NCBI GenBank assembly: GCA_018647445.1 | Contig: JABGTE010000056.1 | Coordinates: 1 to 34,404, forward strand | Reading direction: 5' to 3' | DNA length: 34,404 nt | Source of the DNA: Gammaproteobacteria bacterium | GTDB taxonomy: Bacteria; Pseudomonadota; Gammaproteobacteria; Pseudomonadales; Azotimanducaceae | Shown: one piece after another, positions 17,436 through 25,784 of the stretch | Layout of the letters: each line of letters opens with the position of its first letter | Numbering within the stretch: position 1 is the first letter of the stretch | Notes under the pieces: generated by a model | What the model saw: only the letters and a program-made list of their open reading frames with translations | What the model was told of the DNA's origin: nothing | Databases searched by the model: none | Translations under genes and position numbers: made by a program

Positions 17436-17960
17436 GTGCGATTTAACAAATTAATGAGCTTGGTTTTAGTATTAATGGCAACCTCATTCGGTTCGCTTTC
17501 CGTTCAGGCAGAAATGAAAATAGCCGTGGTTGATGTTGATCGAGCCGTCGCTGGATCTGAAGCCGCCCAAAAGTTACTGCGTCAGCTTCAGGAAGAGTTC
17601 AAAACGGACGAAGACACGATTAAGAAGATTCAAACTGAAGCGGCTGAGCTTCTGCAGAAAATGCAGAAGGATGCGGATGTGATGAGTGAGGATGAAAAAC
17701 GTCGAGTCCAGCAAGAGATCGAATCGCTCAATAATGACTTCGTCTATCAGCGTCAAAAGCTTCAAAAAGAAGTCGCTGCCCGTCAGGGTGAGCTGTTTAT
17801 TGGTACCGAAGAAAAGGTGCGCAAAGCGATTGAGGACCTCGTTTTAGAGAACGACTACGATATGATTTTGCCTCGCGCCGCAGCCTTATATGTCGGTGAT
17901 CTCTACGACGTCACGCGTAAAGTGACCGAGAAGTTAAATCAAGCTGCGACGGCTCAGTAA
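17436..17960 (+). CDS. skp: Periplasmic chaperone Skp/OmpH
   Basis: Skp is a trimeric periplasmic chaperone that holds unfolded outer-membrane proteins on their way to BamA. The ORF track begins at 17307, but a strong AAGGAG at 17423-17428 sits 7 bases before an in-frame GTG at 17436. That start gives an ideal signal peptide, (M)[24 protein letters not shown], cut before [13 protein letters not shown]. The product is 174 residues. After the OmpH N-terminal strand ([19 protein letters not shown]) come two long charged coiled-coil helices (about residues 50-130, [15 protein letters not shown]...). The C-terminal strand segment is [15 protein letters not shown]. It lies 5 bases before lpxD. Confidence 0.95.
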   Translation: MRFNKLMSLVLVLMATSFGSLSVQAEMKIAVVDVDRAVAGSEAAQKLLRQLQEEFKTDEDTIKKIQTEAAELLQKMQKDADVMSEDEKRRVQQEIESLNNDFVYQRQKLQKEVAARQGELFIGTEEKVRKAIEDLVLENDYDMILPRAAALYVGDLYDVTRKVTEKLNQAATAQ

Positions 17961-17965
17961 GAGGC

Positions 17966-18994
17966 TTGTCGATAGAACGCCCATTGCTGGAAACCACCCT
18001 AGCGGGAATTGGTGAGCAATTTGGACTGACGGTAGTCGGTGATGGGCGTGTCAGAATTACCGGTATTGCAGCGCTTGATGAAGCAGGCCCGGAAGATCTC
18101 ACATTTTTGTTTAGCGCCAAATACCAGAGTCGACTGCCTGCTTGCAAAGCTGGGGCGGTTGTTGTTCCTCCAAAGTTTGCGACTGCTTTAACCGGGTCCG
18201 GCCTGATTGCAGAACAACCGCGCTTAGCATGGGCAAGAATTGCGACACTGTTTGATGTTAGCGAAGCTTGGCCGGATATCCATCCGACAGCACAAATTGA
18301 CGAAACTGCGGAACTCGCACCGGGCGTCTCGATTGGTCCGAACGCGGTTGTGCGCGGCGGTGCGGTCCTCGGGGCCAACGTGGCTTTAGGGTCTGGTGTG
18401 GTCGTGGGCGAAAACGTGCAGATTGGCGATGGCACTCATATTCATGCAAATGTGGTCCTGTATCACCAGATCCATATCGGTCGCCATTGCATCATCCATG
18501 CGAACGCCGTGATCGGAGCAGATGGATTCGGCTTTGAGTTTGATCCCGCGACGGGTGGTCTGGTTAAGATACCCCAAGTTTTTGGGGTAAAGATTGGTGA
18601 CCAGGTCGAGCTCGGCGCTGGCACAACGATAGATAGAGGCGCATTGACGGACACTGAAGTTGGCGATGGTGTAAAGATTGATAATCAAGTGCAGATTGGC
18701 CACGGCACAAAAGTCGGTGCGAACACAGTCATATCGGGTGCGACGGCGATTGCGGGAAGCACAAGGATCGGGCGGTATTGTATGATTGGCGGCGCCGTGG
18801 GCATCATCGACAACCTCACCATTTGTGATCGAGTTGAAATCACCGCGATGAGTCTTGTGACGCAATCGATCGGCGAGCCGGGGCGGTATAGTTCAGGCAC
18901 GGGATTAATGTCCAGCAGGCATTGGAAGCGCAGTGTCGTGGTCTTTAGGAAACTTGATGATCTTTATAAGCGGCTGCGCAAATTAGAGTCTTAG
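17966..18994 (+). CDS. lpxD: UDP-3-O-(3-hydroxyacyl)glucosamine N-acyltransferase
   Basis: LpxD adds the N-linked hydroxyacyl chain in the third step of lipid A synthesis, using acyl-ACP. The 342-residue protein has an N-terminal uridine-binding domain ([18 protein letters not shown]...), then a left-handed beta-helix of many hexapeptides from about residue 105 ([19 protein letters not shown]). It retains [30 protein letters not shown] and the catalytic histidine in [15 protein letters not shown]-terminal helix ends the protein ([19 protein letters not shown]). The start is TTG, 5 bases after the skp stop, with a GAGG very close by. No better in-frame start exists without cutting into the conserved N-terminus. 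Confidence 0.96.
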   Translation: MSIERPLLETTLAGIGEQFGLTVVGDGRVRITGIAALDEAGPEDLTFLFSAKYQSRLPACKAGAVVVPPKFATALTGSGLIAEQPRLAWARIATLFDVSEAWPDIHPTAQIDETAELAPGVSIGPNAVVRGGAVLGANVALGSGVVVGENVQIGDGTHIHANVVLYHQIHIGRHCIIHANAVIGADGFGFEFDPATGGLVKIPQVFGVKIGDQVELGAGTTIDRGALTDTEVGDGVKIDNQVQIGHGTKVGANTVISGATAIAGSTRIGRYCMIGGAVGIIDNLTICDRVEITAMSLVTQSIGEPGRYSSGTGLMSSRHWKRSVVVFRKLDDLYKRLRKLES

Positions 18995-19083
18995 TAAACC
19001 GCGATTGATCGGTTCCTTCAATTATATAAGCAATGATCGCATCTTAAACAATGGATCGCGTCCTATTCGGCAATGGAGCAGTT

Positions 19084-19521
19084 ATGGAAACAACGGACAT
19101 TTGGAAATTATTGCCGCATCGATACCCCTTTTTGTTGGTGGATCGAGTCATTGAAATCGTTGATGACAAACGAATTGTCTGCATCAAAAATGTCACTATT
19201 AACGAGCAGGTCTTCACGGGTCATTTTCCCGATACACCGGTTTTCCCCGGTGTGATGATCGTTGAAGCGCTCGCTCAGGCTGCGGGTATTCTGGCATTTG
19301 CCTCGCGTGGCAGAACCCTTGATGACGGCTACATCTATTATTTGGCGGGCACGGATAAGACGAAGTTTAAAAGTTCTGTGGTCCCGGGAGACCAGATCCG
19401 ATTGGAAGTTGATATCATCAATCTCAGGAGCCATTGGATGAAAGCTCAAGGTAAAGCGTATGTCGGTGATCGATTGGCATGCTCGACTCTGCTGACGTGC
19501 GCTGAACAGAAAGCGAGTTAA
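19084..19521 (+). CDS. fabZ: 3-hydroxyacyl-[acyl-carrier-protein] dehydratase FabZ
   Basis: FabZ dehydrates 3-hydroxyacyl-ACP in fatty acid elongation and competes with the lipid A pathway for the same substrate. The 145-residue hotdog-fold protein has LLPHRYPFLLVDRVIEI, the catalytic His47 in TGHFPDTPVFPGVMIVEALA and Glu61 in the same segment. The ORF track starts 11 codons upstream, but GGAG lies 6 bases before the ATG at 19084 and the upstream ATG has no ribosome binding site. It stands 89 bases after lpxD. lpxA, which normally follows, is missing and lpxB starts 8 bases later. Confidence 0.96.
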   Translation: METTDIWKLLPHRYPFLLVDRVIEIVDDKRIVCIKNVTINEQVFTGHFPDTPVFPGVMIVEALAQAAGILAFASRGRTLDDGYIYYLAGTDKTKFKSSVVPGDQIRLEVDIINLRSHWMKAQGKAYVGDRLACSTLLTCAEQKAS

Positions 19522-19529
19522 TCCAAAAG

Positions 19530-20696
19530 GTGGCGCTCGAGTCGGTGAGCCACTATGTCCTTGTCGCAGGTGAGCCGTCTGGCGATGCGCTCGGCGCAGA
19601 CCTAATAACGGCAATCAGAGCCGAGCAGCCTAATGCGAAGTTTTCAGGTGTCGGCGGTCAGTTGATGCAAGCGGCTGGGCTCGATGCCTGGTTCGATATT
19701 GAAACATTGTCCGTCAATGGCTTTGTCGGGCCGCTTCTGAAATTACCAACGCTTATCAGCCTGCTTTGGCAGCTTCGCCATCGTTGTTTAGCGCTGCAGC
19801 CTGCAGCTTTTATTGGGGTCGATTTCAATTTTTTTAATCTTTTGTTAGCGGGCTTGCTCAAGCGCGCTCAAATCCCCACAGTCCATTATGTCTCCCCATC
19901 CGTCTGGGCCTGGCGTAAGGGCCGCATCCATTCGATTAAGCGCCGGGTCGACCTGATGCTGACGCTCTATCCGTTTGAGACGGAGATCTATGAGCAGTTC
20001 GGTATCCCGGTGCGCTTTGTGGGGCATCCAAAGGCGCAATTAATAGAGAATGACGATCGTTGGGCGCGAAATGCCAACGCGCGCACAGCTCTGGCCATTG
20101 CACCGCAAGAGCAGGTAATTGCACTCTTACCGGGCAGTCGGCGTAGCGAAGTTGCATCCATGATGCCCGCTTATTTGGAAGCCGCGAAGCAATTGTTGCT
20201 GACTCGCTCAGTTCGATTTTTTGTGGCGGCGGCTAATCCGGCAAGGGCCCAGGAGATACGTGATTTGATTCAAGCCTCTGGTGCCACGGATTTTATTCAG
20301 GTCGAGGTTGGCAACGCGTTAACCGTGATGGCGGCAAGCGATGCAGTTATGGTCAATTCTGGTACGGCTACCCTCGAAGCAATGCTGCTTCGAAAACCCA
20401 TGGTTATGGCCTACCGATTGGGCCCGATGACCTATTGGTTGGTATCAAGGATGGTTGGGGCGAGACATTTTGCCCTGCCGAATATCTTGGCAGGTGAGGC
20501 GCTGGTTGAGGAGTTGATTCAGGACAAGGTAACCGGACCCAATCTGGCGACAGCCCTGGAGCGGCTTTTAGATCACCCGGAGCCGATTAAGCTGCAAGTA
20601 GCTTTTGATGTTATTCACGAGTCTCTTAAAGGCGATCTGAGGCTGCAAGCGGCGCAACCAATCATCGCGTTAGCGGCGAGTCGGCAAAGCCTATGA
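19530..20696 (+). CDS. lpxB: Lipid-A-disaccharide synthase
   Basis: LpxB is a GT19 glycosyltransferase at the inner face of the membrane. It joins UDP-2,3-diacylglucosamine and lipid X to give the lipid A disaccharide. The 388-residue protein has all family landmarks: [17 protein letters not shown] at the N-terminus, [27 protein letters not shown] at the domain junction, and [22 protein letters not shown] in the C-terminal nucleotide-binding half. The start is GTG at 19530 or GTG at 19545. Neither has well-spaced Shine-Dalgarno, and AAAAGG abuts the first. It overlaps rnhB by ATGA. Its direct adjacency to fabZ without lpxA is unusual. Confidence 0.96.
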   Translation: MALESVSHYVLVAGEPSGDALGADLITAIRAEQPNAKFSGVGGQLMQAAGLDAWFDIETLSVNGFVGPLLKLPTLISLLWQLRHRCLALQPAAFIGVDFNFFNLLLAGLLKRAQIPTVHYVSPSVWAWRKGRIHSIKRRVDLMLTLYPFETEIYEQFGIPVRFVGHPKAQLIENDDRWARNANARTALAIAPQEQVIALLPGSRRSEVASMMPAYLEAAKQLLLTRSVRFFVAAANPARAQEIRDLIQASGATDFIQVEVGNALTVMAASDAVMVNSGTATLEAMLLRKPMVMAYRLGPMTYWLVSRMVGARHFALPNILAGEALVEELIQDKVTGPNLATALERLLDHPEPIKLQVAFDVIHESLKGDLRLQAAQPIIALAASRQSL

Positions 20697-21274
20697 TGGG
20701 CCTGCGGATTGTGGGCTTAGACGAAGTGGGCCGTGGTCCCATTGCGGGGCCTGTCGTGGCCGCTGCGGTGATCCTAGATCGGGCGCGGCCCATCACCGGT
20801 CTGAAAGACTCGAAAGCCTTGTCGGAAGGTAATCGTCGTCGTTTGGATGAGCGCATTAAACACAACGCCACGGCTTGGGCAATCGGGCGAGCGGAAGTTG
20901 AAGAAATTGATGCGCTCAATATTTTACAAGCCAGTTTGTTGGCGATGTCACGGGCTTTTGATCGTCTCAAGGTGTCTCCAGAATTGGCTTTGGTTGATGG
21001 TAATCGGTTGCCGAAGGTTTCATGTGTCGGCCGCTGGATCGTAAAGGGCGATCAGTTTGTTGGCGCGATTCAGGCAGCGTCCATCATCGCCAAGGTTGCT
21101 CGGGATGCAGAAATGATTGCCTTAGATGGTCACTTCCCAGGTTATGGGTTTGCAGCCCACAAGGGGTACCCCACTTTGAAACATCGCGCAGCCCTCAGCG
21201 TGCTCGGATTAACGCCGCATCATCGGCGGACCTTTGCGCCTTGTCGATCGATGCTTGCCTTGGAGACGCTTTGA
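20693..21274 (+). CDS. rnhB: Ribonuclease HII
   Basis: RNase HII nicks DNA at single ribonucleotides and removes RNA from hybrids. The 193-residue protein has the catalytic [19 protein letters not shown] (Asp-Glu), [16 protein letters not shown] (third acidic residue) and [14 protein letters not shown] (fourth), then [14 protein letters not shown]. The start is in the ATGATG at the end of lpxB. It is the last gene of the envelope array here. The dnaE and accA genes that often follow are not present, and a Rid-family gene comes next. Confidence 0.97.
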   Translation: MMGLRIVGLDEVGRGPIAGPVVAAAVILDRARPITGLKDSKALSEGNRRRLDERIKHNATAWAIGRAEVEEIDALNILQASLLAMSRAFDRLKVSPELALVDGNRLPKVSCVGRWIVKGDQFVGAIQAASIIAKVARDAEMIALDGHFPGYGFAAHKGYPTLKHRAALSVLGLTPHHRRTFAPCRSMLALETL

Positions 21275-21333
21275 GAGGCGCTGCAACGTGATAGTATGCA
21301 GGGGCAAAGACGGTGTAGCACAAGGACAATACA

Positions 21334-21687
21334 ATGGAAATTAAACGGCTAAAAACCAACCCAAGAATGAGTCAAGCGGTCGTCTATGGGGGCTTGTTGA
21401 CGACTGCCGGGCAGGTTGCAAAGCTTACTGCTGGTGGATCGGTCGCTGAACAGGCGCAGGAAATCTTGTCAGAAATCGATGTCTTGCTGGCCGCTGCAGG
21501 TACCGATAAATCCAAGTTGTTAACGGCTCAAATCTGGTTGTCGGACATCAACGATTTTTCCGAATTCAACGTGGTTTGGGATGCATGGGTTATCCCCAGC
21601 GCGTCCCCAACTCGGGCCTGTGTCGAGTCGAAGCTGGTGGTGCCGGCGTTAAAGGTAGAAGTCGCGGTCACCGCGGCTGTCGAATAA
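21334..21687 (+). CDS. RidA/YjgF family protein (enamine/imine deaminase-like)
   Basis: A 117-residue Rid-family protein. RidA members hydrolyse reactive enamine/imine intermediates released by PLP enzymes. The family arginine that binds the substrate carboxylate is present (Arg94 in SPTRACVES), as is a glutamate in the last strand (VEVAVTA, Glu109). The N-terminus RMSQAVVYGGLLTTAGQVA and IWLSDINDFSEFNVVWDAWV resemble a Rid subgroup distinct from canonical E. coli RidA. Substrate is therefore uncertain. An AAGGA site precedes the ATG, and a weak TTGAGA-15-TAGTAT promoter lies at 21271-21297. The next gene starts 10 bases later, so they are probably co-transcribed. Confidence 0.9.
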   Translation: MEIKRLKTNPRMSQAVVYGGLLTTAGQVAKLTAGGSVAEQAQEILSEIDVLLAAAGTDKSKLLTAQIWLSDINDFSEFNVVWDAWVIPSASPTRACVESKLVVPALKVEVAVTAAVE

Positions 21688-21697
21688 GGAGACCAAA

Positions 21698-22381
21698 ATG
21701 CAAGTCGCTGAACAATTAATTGTAGAACAAATCCAAATTGGGCCAATGCAGAATTTTGCGTATCTGATTGGGGACCGCGCGACGCGAGAGGTGGTGGTTG
21801 TGGATCCTGCTTGGGATATTCTTGGATTGTTGGGCATGATTGAGGAACGTGACTATAAGTTAACGGGCGCTTTGTTGACGCATTACCACCCCGATCACTG
21901 TGGCGGTAGTTTTGGGCAGAATACGGTTGAAGGGGTTAGTCGCTTACTCGAGCATCACAGTGTCCCGATTTATGCGAATGAACACGAAGCGGCGGGCGTT
22001 AAGAAAGTCACGGGTATTTCGGATTCGGACATCAAAAAGGTGACGTCAGGTCAAAAGCTGAAGATCGGTGATGTTGAAATCGAATTTCTGCATACCCCGG
22101 GTCATACGCCAGGGTCCCAATGTTTTCGGGTCAAAAACACCTTAATCTCTGGCGACACGCTCTTTATCGATGGTTGTGGACGAGTGGATCTGCCCGGTTC
22201 CAACACCGACGATATGTTTCGGAGTTTGCAGCAGCTGGCGAGCTTGCCAGACGACACGTTGTTGCTTCCGGGCCACAACTACAGTGCGGTGCCCCATGCT
22301 ACGATGGGCGAAACCAAACGCAGCAATACCTATCTCAAGATCAAGGACCCCGAAACCTGGAAAATGATGATGGGTGGGTAA
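21698..22381 (+). CDS. Metallo-beta-lactamase-fold hydrolase (glyoxalase II-like)
   Basis: A 227-residue dinuclear-metal hydrolase. All MBL ligands are visible: THYHPDHCGG (HxHxDH), HTPGHTPGSQCF, SGDTLFIDGCGRVDLPGS (bridging Asp) and LLPGHNY. The pattern SGDTLF...CGRVDL is closest to the glyoxalase II / persulfide dioxygenase group, acting on glutathione thioesters or persulfides. The short C-terminus lacks the glyoxalase II substrate-binding domain, so classical glyoxalase II activity is doubtful. AAGGAG stands before the ATG, 10 bases after the Rid gene. Its stop is 3 bases from the convergent asnS stop. Confidence 0.9.
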   Translation: MQVAEQLIVEQIQIGPMQNFAYLIGDRATREVVVVDPAWDILGLLGMIEERDYKLTGALLTHYHPDHCGGSFGQNTVEGVSRLLEHHSVPIYANEHEAAGVKKVTGISDSDIKKVTSGQKLKIGDVEIEFLHTPGHTPGSQCFRVKNTLISGDTLFIDGCGRVDLPGSNTDDMFRSLQQLASLPDDTLLLPGHNYSAVPHATMGETKRSNTYLKIKDPETWKMMMGG

Positions 22382-22384
22382 GGC

Positions 22385-23767
22385 CTAAAAATCGGCGTGA
22401 CCGGGGGTTCTTGGGAATGGGATGGCGTCTCGGATATTGTCCATGCCGGTCACATAGTTCAGCAGTCGTTCAAAGCCCAGGCCAAAGCCGGCGTGAGGCA
22501 CTGTGCCATAACGTCTGAGATCTCGATACCACCACAAGCTCTCCCGCATCGCCTCATCGGGTATTCTCGCATCGAGGACGTCTAAGCGCTCCTCACGCTG
22601 ACTACCTCCAATAATCTCGCCGATACCAGGGGCGAGAACATCCATCGCTGCCACTGTTTTTTCATCATCATTCAGGCGCATATAAAACGCTTTAATATCT
22701 TTTGGGTAGTCTAATAAGACGACCGGTCGCCCGACGTGGGTTTCAGCGAGAAACCGTTCATGCTCACTTTGCAGATCTCGGCCCCAAGACACGGGGAAAT
22801 CGAATTTTTGACCCGAGGCCTCCAGAATTGTGATGGCCTGCGAGTACGTCATGCGCTCAAAAGGCTCCTGGACAACGGTTTCAATACGACTTCGAACGGT
22901 GTTATCGATTCGTTCGTTGAAGAAATCGATGTCCTGCTGGCAGTGCTCGAGGACTGCCTTCAAGCAGTGTTTTAAAAGCGCCTCCGCGAGATCAGCATTA
23001 TCAGCCAGATCGGAAAACGCAATCTCGGGTTCAACCATCCAAAACTCAGCTAGGTGGCGTGAGGTGTTTGAATTTTCAGCCCGAAAGGTCGGGCCAAAGG
23101 TGTAGACTTTGCTCATGGCGAGGCAATAGGCCTCGACATTCAATTGCCCAGAAACAGTTAAAAAGGCTTCTTTGCCAAAAAAATCATCTTCAAAACTGAT
23201 ATCTTTTTGATTAACTAGGTCTAAAGTGCTCACCCGAAACAGTTCGCCTGCGCCCTCACAGTCGCTCGCGGTGATTAGCGGGGTGTTGATCCAATGAAAC
23301 CCGTTTTGAAAAAAATAATTGTGGATGGCATTCGCCAGAACCGTTCGGACGCGAGTGATTGCGCCAAAGGTGTTGGTTCTGGGGCGAAGATGGGCGACGC
23401 TGCGTAAGTATTCGAACGTGTGCCGCTTCTTGGCGATCGGATAGGTTTCTGGATCATCGACCCAACCATGAATCTCAACGGACGTGGCCTGAATCTCAAC
23501 CGCTTGGCCCCGGCCTTCTGAGGCGGTGAGTTCACCGATGATCGTGACCGAACAGCCTGTGGAGAGCGCGAGAACCTCGCTGGTATAATTTATAAGGGTT
23601 GCAGGAATCACAGCTTGAATAGGATCGAAACTTGACCCATCGTGCACGGCAACAAACGAAAACCCCGCTTTTGAGTCCCGTTTGGTCCTGACCCAACCTT
23701 GAACTTGAACCTTTTGACCGAGTGGCGGATTCTCCTGAAAAAGGTGGGAAATTTGCTGGGTTTGCAT
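22385..23767 (-). CDS. asnS: Asparaginyl-tRNA synthetase
   Basis: AsnRS charges tRNA-Asn directly with asparagine. The 460-residue class IIb enzyme has the N-terminal OB-fold anticodon domain ([20 protein letters not shown]), motif 1 near [18 protein letters not shown], motif 2 [20 protein letters not shown] and motif 3 [15 protein letters not shown]. The segment [15 protein letters not shown] separates AsnRS from AspRS. The short leader contains an extended -10 promoter, and no clear Shine-Dalgarno precedes the ATG. Direct charging by AsnRS makes a GatCAB route for Asn unnecessary here. The gene lies downstream of an acyl-CoA synthetase gene but has its own promoter. Confidence 0.97.
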   Translation of the reverse strand: MQTQQISHLFQENPPLGQKVQVQGWVRTKRDSKAGFSFVAVHDGSSFDPIQAVIPATLINYTSEVLALSTGCSVTIIGELTASEGRGQAVEIQATSVEIHGWVDDPETYPIAKKRHTFEYLRSVAHLRPRTNTFGAITRVRTVLANAIHNYFFQNGFHWINTPLITASDCEGAGELFRVSTLDLVNQKDISFEDDFFGKEAFLTVSGQLNVEAYCLAMSKVYTFGPTFRAENSNTSRHLAEFWMVEPEIAFSDLADNADLAEALLKHCLKAVLEHCQQDIDFFNERIDNTVRSRIETVVQEPFERMTYSQAITILEASGQKFDFPVSWGRDLQSEHERFLAETHVGRPVVLLDYPKDIKAFYMRLNDDEKTVAAMDVLAPGIGEIIGGSQREERLDVLDARIPDEAMRESLWWYRDLRRYGTVPHAGFGLGFERLLNYVTGMDNIRDAIPFPRTPGHADF

Positions 23768-23796
23768 AGGACAATGACTCTCGATAGAAGGCGCCT

Positions 23797-23805
23797 ATAT
23801 TAACA
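23797..23805 (-). promoter_or_regulatory. Extended -10 promoter for asnS
   Basis: On the minus strand TGTTAATAT gives TGn plus a near-consensus -10, about 30 bases before the asnS ATG. TTGATC lies 19 bases upstream of TAATAT, a longer spacer than ideal. The leader would be under 25 bases. Confidence 0.45.
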
Positions 23806-23823
23806 GTTTTCGACTGGCGAAGA

Positions 23824-25518
23824 TCAAACGAGTTGGCCTGTAAGGCCCAGCCGACTGGTGGCAATTGATCGTAGTGTACGCTTGTCGATCTTACCCGAGG
23901 CGATTCGAGGCAACGGTTCTGTTTGAAGGTGAATGTACCTGGGAATCTTAAATTTCGCGATGTGAGCCGCGAGTTGAGTTTGGATCTCGGCGATGTCTAA
24001 ATCTGCTTGAGCATACAAGGTTGCACCAACTTCCTCGCCTAAGCGTGCATCGGGCACGGCGTAAACGCTGGCTTCAAGGACCTGATCAAGCGCGAGTAAA
24101 GCGGCTTCGACCTCTGCGCAGCCGATATTCTCGCCCCCACGGATGACTAAATCTTTGATCCGATCAACGATGAAGAGATAGCCTTCATCGTCCAAGTAGG
24201 CCACATCGCCGGTTTTGAGCCAGCCATCTTCAAAGGCTTCAGCGTTGGCCTCAGGGCGATCCCAGTAGCCATCGATCACCGATGCGCCTCGAATCCGCAA
24301 CTCGCCGCGTTCGCCAGCAGGGAGTGGCTTGCCCGCATCATCGACAATCAAAATGTCGAGGACGGCTGAGCATCGACCAGAACTGGCTGGCCGCAACAGA
24401 TATTCTTCGCCACCGATGCCAGTACCGATGGCATTGGTTTCGGTCATGCCCCAACCTGTGCCGGGTAACGCGTTGTTAAAGGCTTTCGGAATGTTTTGAA
24501 CCTGAGCAGGCGCTCGAGGCGCGCCGCCACCTCCTACCGATAATAAGCTACTGAGGTCAGCATCCGATTGTTTGCCAGCTTCAATGAGATCGCCTGTCAT
24601 CGCAGCCGGTGCGACAAAGGAGGTAATGCGCTCTAATTCAATCAGTCGGACCGCCTGCAATGGATCCCAGCGATACATCGAAACCATTTTACGTTGGGCT
24701 CGATAGGATTGCAGAAAGACAGCATGCGAGCCGGTTGCATGAAATAACGGCACTGCGAGAAGTGTTGCGGGTTGGTCGGCGGCTGGTGGTGGCGAAACGC
24801 CCAATTCTAATTGTCGTGCTGCGAGATCAAGCTCCCAAGAGAATAGCGCGCTAATGATGTTTCGATGACAAGAGACGGCGCCTTTGGGATGTCCGGTTGA
24901 TCCCGAGGTGTAAAAAATTGTGGCGTAGTCATCTGGACTGACCGAGGCCCAACTTAGGTCCGTTGAAGAGTTTTGTGAGAGCAGTTCCGAAAATGACTGA
25001 CATTGCGCGCTGCTTTCAAGGTTTTGATGACGGGTTACGATAATGCGCAGCGCCAACTTGTCGGCAATCGGTGCAATCCGTTGCAGGCGTTCCTCATCGG
25101 CGATGAATACCTTGCTGCCGCTATGGGTTAAACCGTATTCAATCTCATCGGTTTGCCAGAGCGCGTTCATGCAGACCGCAACGCCGCCCATCGCAGTTAC
25201 CGCCATGAACGAGATGACCCACTCTGGATAGTTGCGCATGGAGATTGCGACGCGATCACCGTGCTCGACCCCGAATTCACGGGCGAGGACATTAGCTAGG
25301 CGCATGGCTTGATCATGAACCTCTGAAAATGAAAGCCGCTCATTTTCGTAAACCAAAAAGGTTTTATCCGAGACATTGTCGGCAAAGAGTTGACCAAGGG
25401 TGCGCGGCGCATGAGTGAAAAATCGGCAGGGCCTATCATTAATAAATCCCTGTTCAAGGGCGTAGGGCATGCCGGTGGTAGTGAGCGACGCGATGGCCTC
25501 AGCGCGGGTTGGGTTCAT
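23824..25518 (-). CDS. AMP-dependent acyl-CoA synthetase
   Basis: A 564-residue class I adenylate-forming enzyme that activates a carboxylic acid with ATP and loads CoA. The core motifs are all intact: FYTSGSTGHPKGAV (P-loop, about residues 200-213), GWGMTETNAIGTG, the hinge GDVAYLDDEGYLFIVDRIKD, LVIRGGENIGCAEVE and the catalytic lysine in IASGKIDKRTLRS near residue 550. The acyl substrate cannot be read from the sequence. Medium/long-chain fatty acids or a ring-derived acid are both possible. A good AGGAG lies upstream of the ATG. An enoyl-CoA hydratase-like gene lies about 2.3 kb away on the other strand, but no beta-oxidation operon is visible. Confidence 0.9.
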   Translation of the reverse strand: MNPTRAEAIASLTTTGMPYALEQGFINDRPCRFFTHAPRTLGQLFADNVSDKTFLVYENERLSFSEVHDQAMRLANVLAREFGVEHGDRVAISMRNYPEWVISFMAVTAMGGVAVCMNALWQTDEIEYGLTHSGSKVFIADEERLQRIAPIADKLALRIIVTRHQNLESSAQCQSFSELLSQNSSTDLSWASVSPDDYATIFYTSGSTGHPKGAVSCHRNIISALFSWELDLAARQLELGVSPPPAADQPATLLAVPLFHATGSHAVFLQSYRAQRKMVSMYRWDPLQAVRLIELERITSFVAPAAMTGDLIEAGKQSDADLSSLLSVGGGGAPRAPAQVQNIPKAFNNALPGTGWGMTETNAIGTGIGGEEYLLRPASSGRCSAVLDILIVDDAGKPLPAGERGELRIRGASVIDGYWDRPEANAEAFEDGWLKTGDVAYLDDEGYLFIVDRIKDLVIRGGENIGCAEVEAALLALDQVLEASVYAVPDARLGEEVGATLYAQADLDIAEIQTQLAAHIAKFKIPRYIHLQTEPLPRIASGKIDKRTLRSIATSRLGLTGQLV

Positions 25519-25578
25519 CCGGTTAGCTCCTTTGAGTGATTCTGGGTAGGGTCATTTGATGAATAGTGGAAGCGCCGA

Positions 25579-25610
25579 TTTTTAAAATCAATTCGCTTTG
25601 ATTTGAAAAA
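25579..25610. repeat. AT-rich palindrome upstream of the acyl-CoA synthetase gene
   Basis: TTTTT-A-AAATCAA is mirrored by TTGATTT-G-AAAAA around a TTCGCT loop. It lies about 60 bases upstream of the synthetase start and about 175 bases downstream of the M24 peptidase stop. It could be an operator for the synthetase or a weak bidirectional terminator. The stem is AT-rich, so stable termination is doubtful. The remainder of 25519-25784 shows no other gene. Confidence 0.4.
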
Positions 25611-25784
25611 ATGTGGTCAAAGCGTGTCACTGAATAGACCCGCGCGTTGAGCAGGCGCCGATGAAAAGGGTTTGGCATGCTGCAAAAGAGGTTTTGGAAT
25701 AGTGGTTTGAAATGAGCGCGCTATCAGCCCAGGGCCGCGCTAAGGCCAGGTTAAACACGTCAAAACGATTCACGTCAGAATCCC

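Noticed and set aside
17911-18435. 174-residue antisense ORF over skp/lpxD
   Set aside because: Low-complexity Pro/Ser/Thr composition from the reverse of LpxD hexapeptides; no start site.
19005-19030. Possible promoter before fabZ (TTGATC and TATATA)
   Set aside because: Spacing of 12-14 bases is too short.
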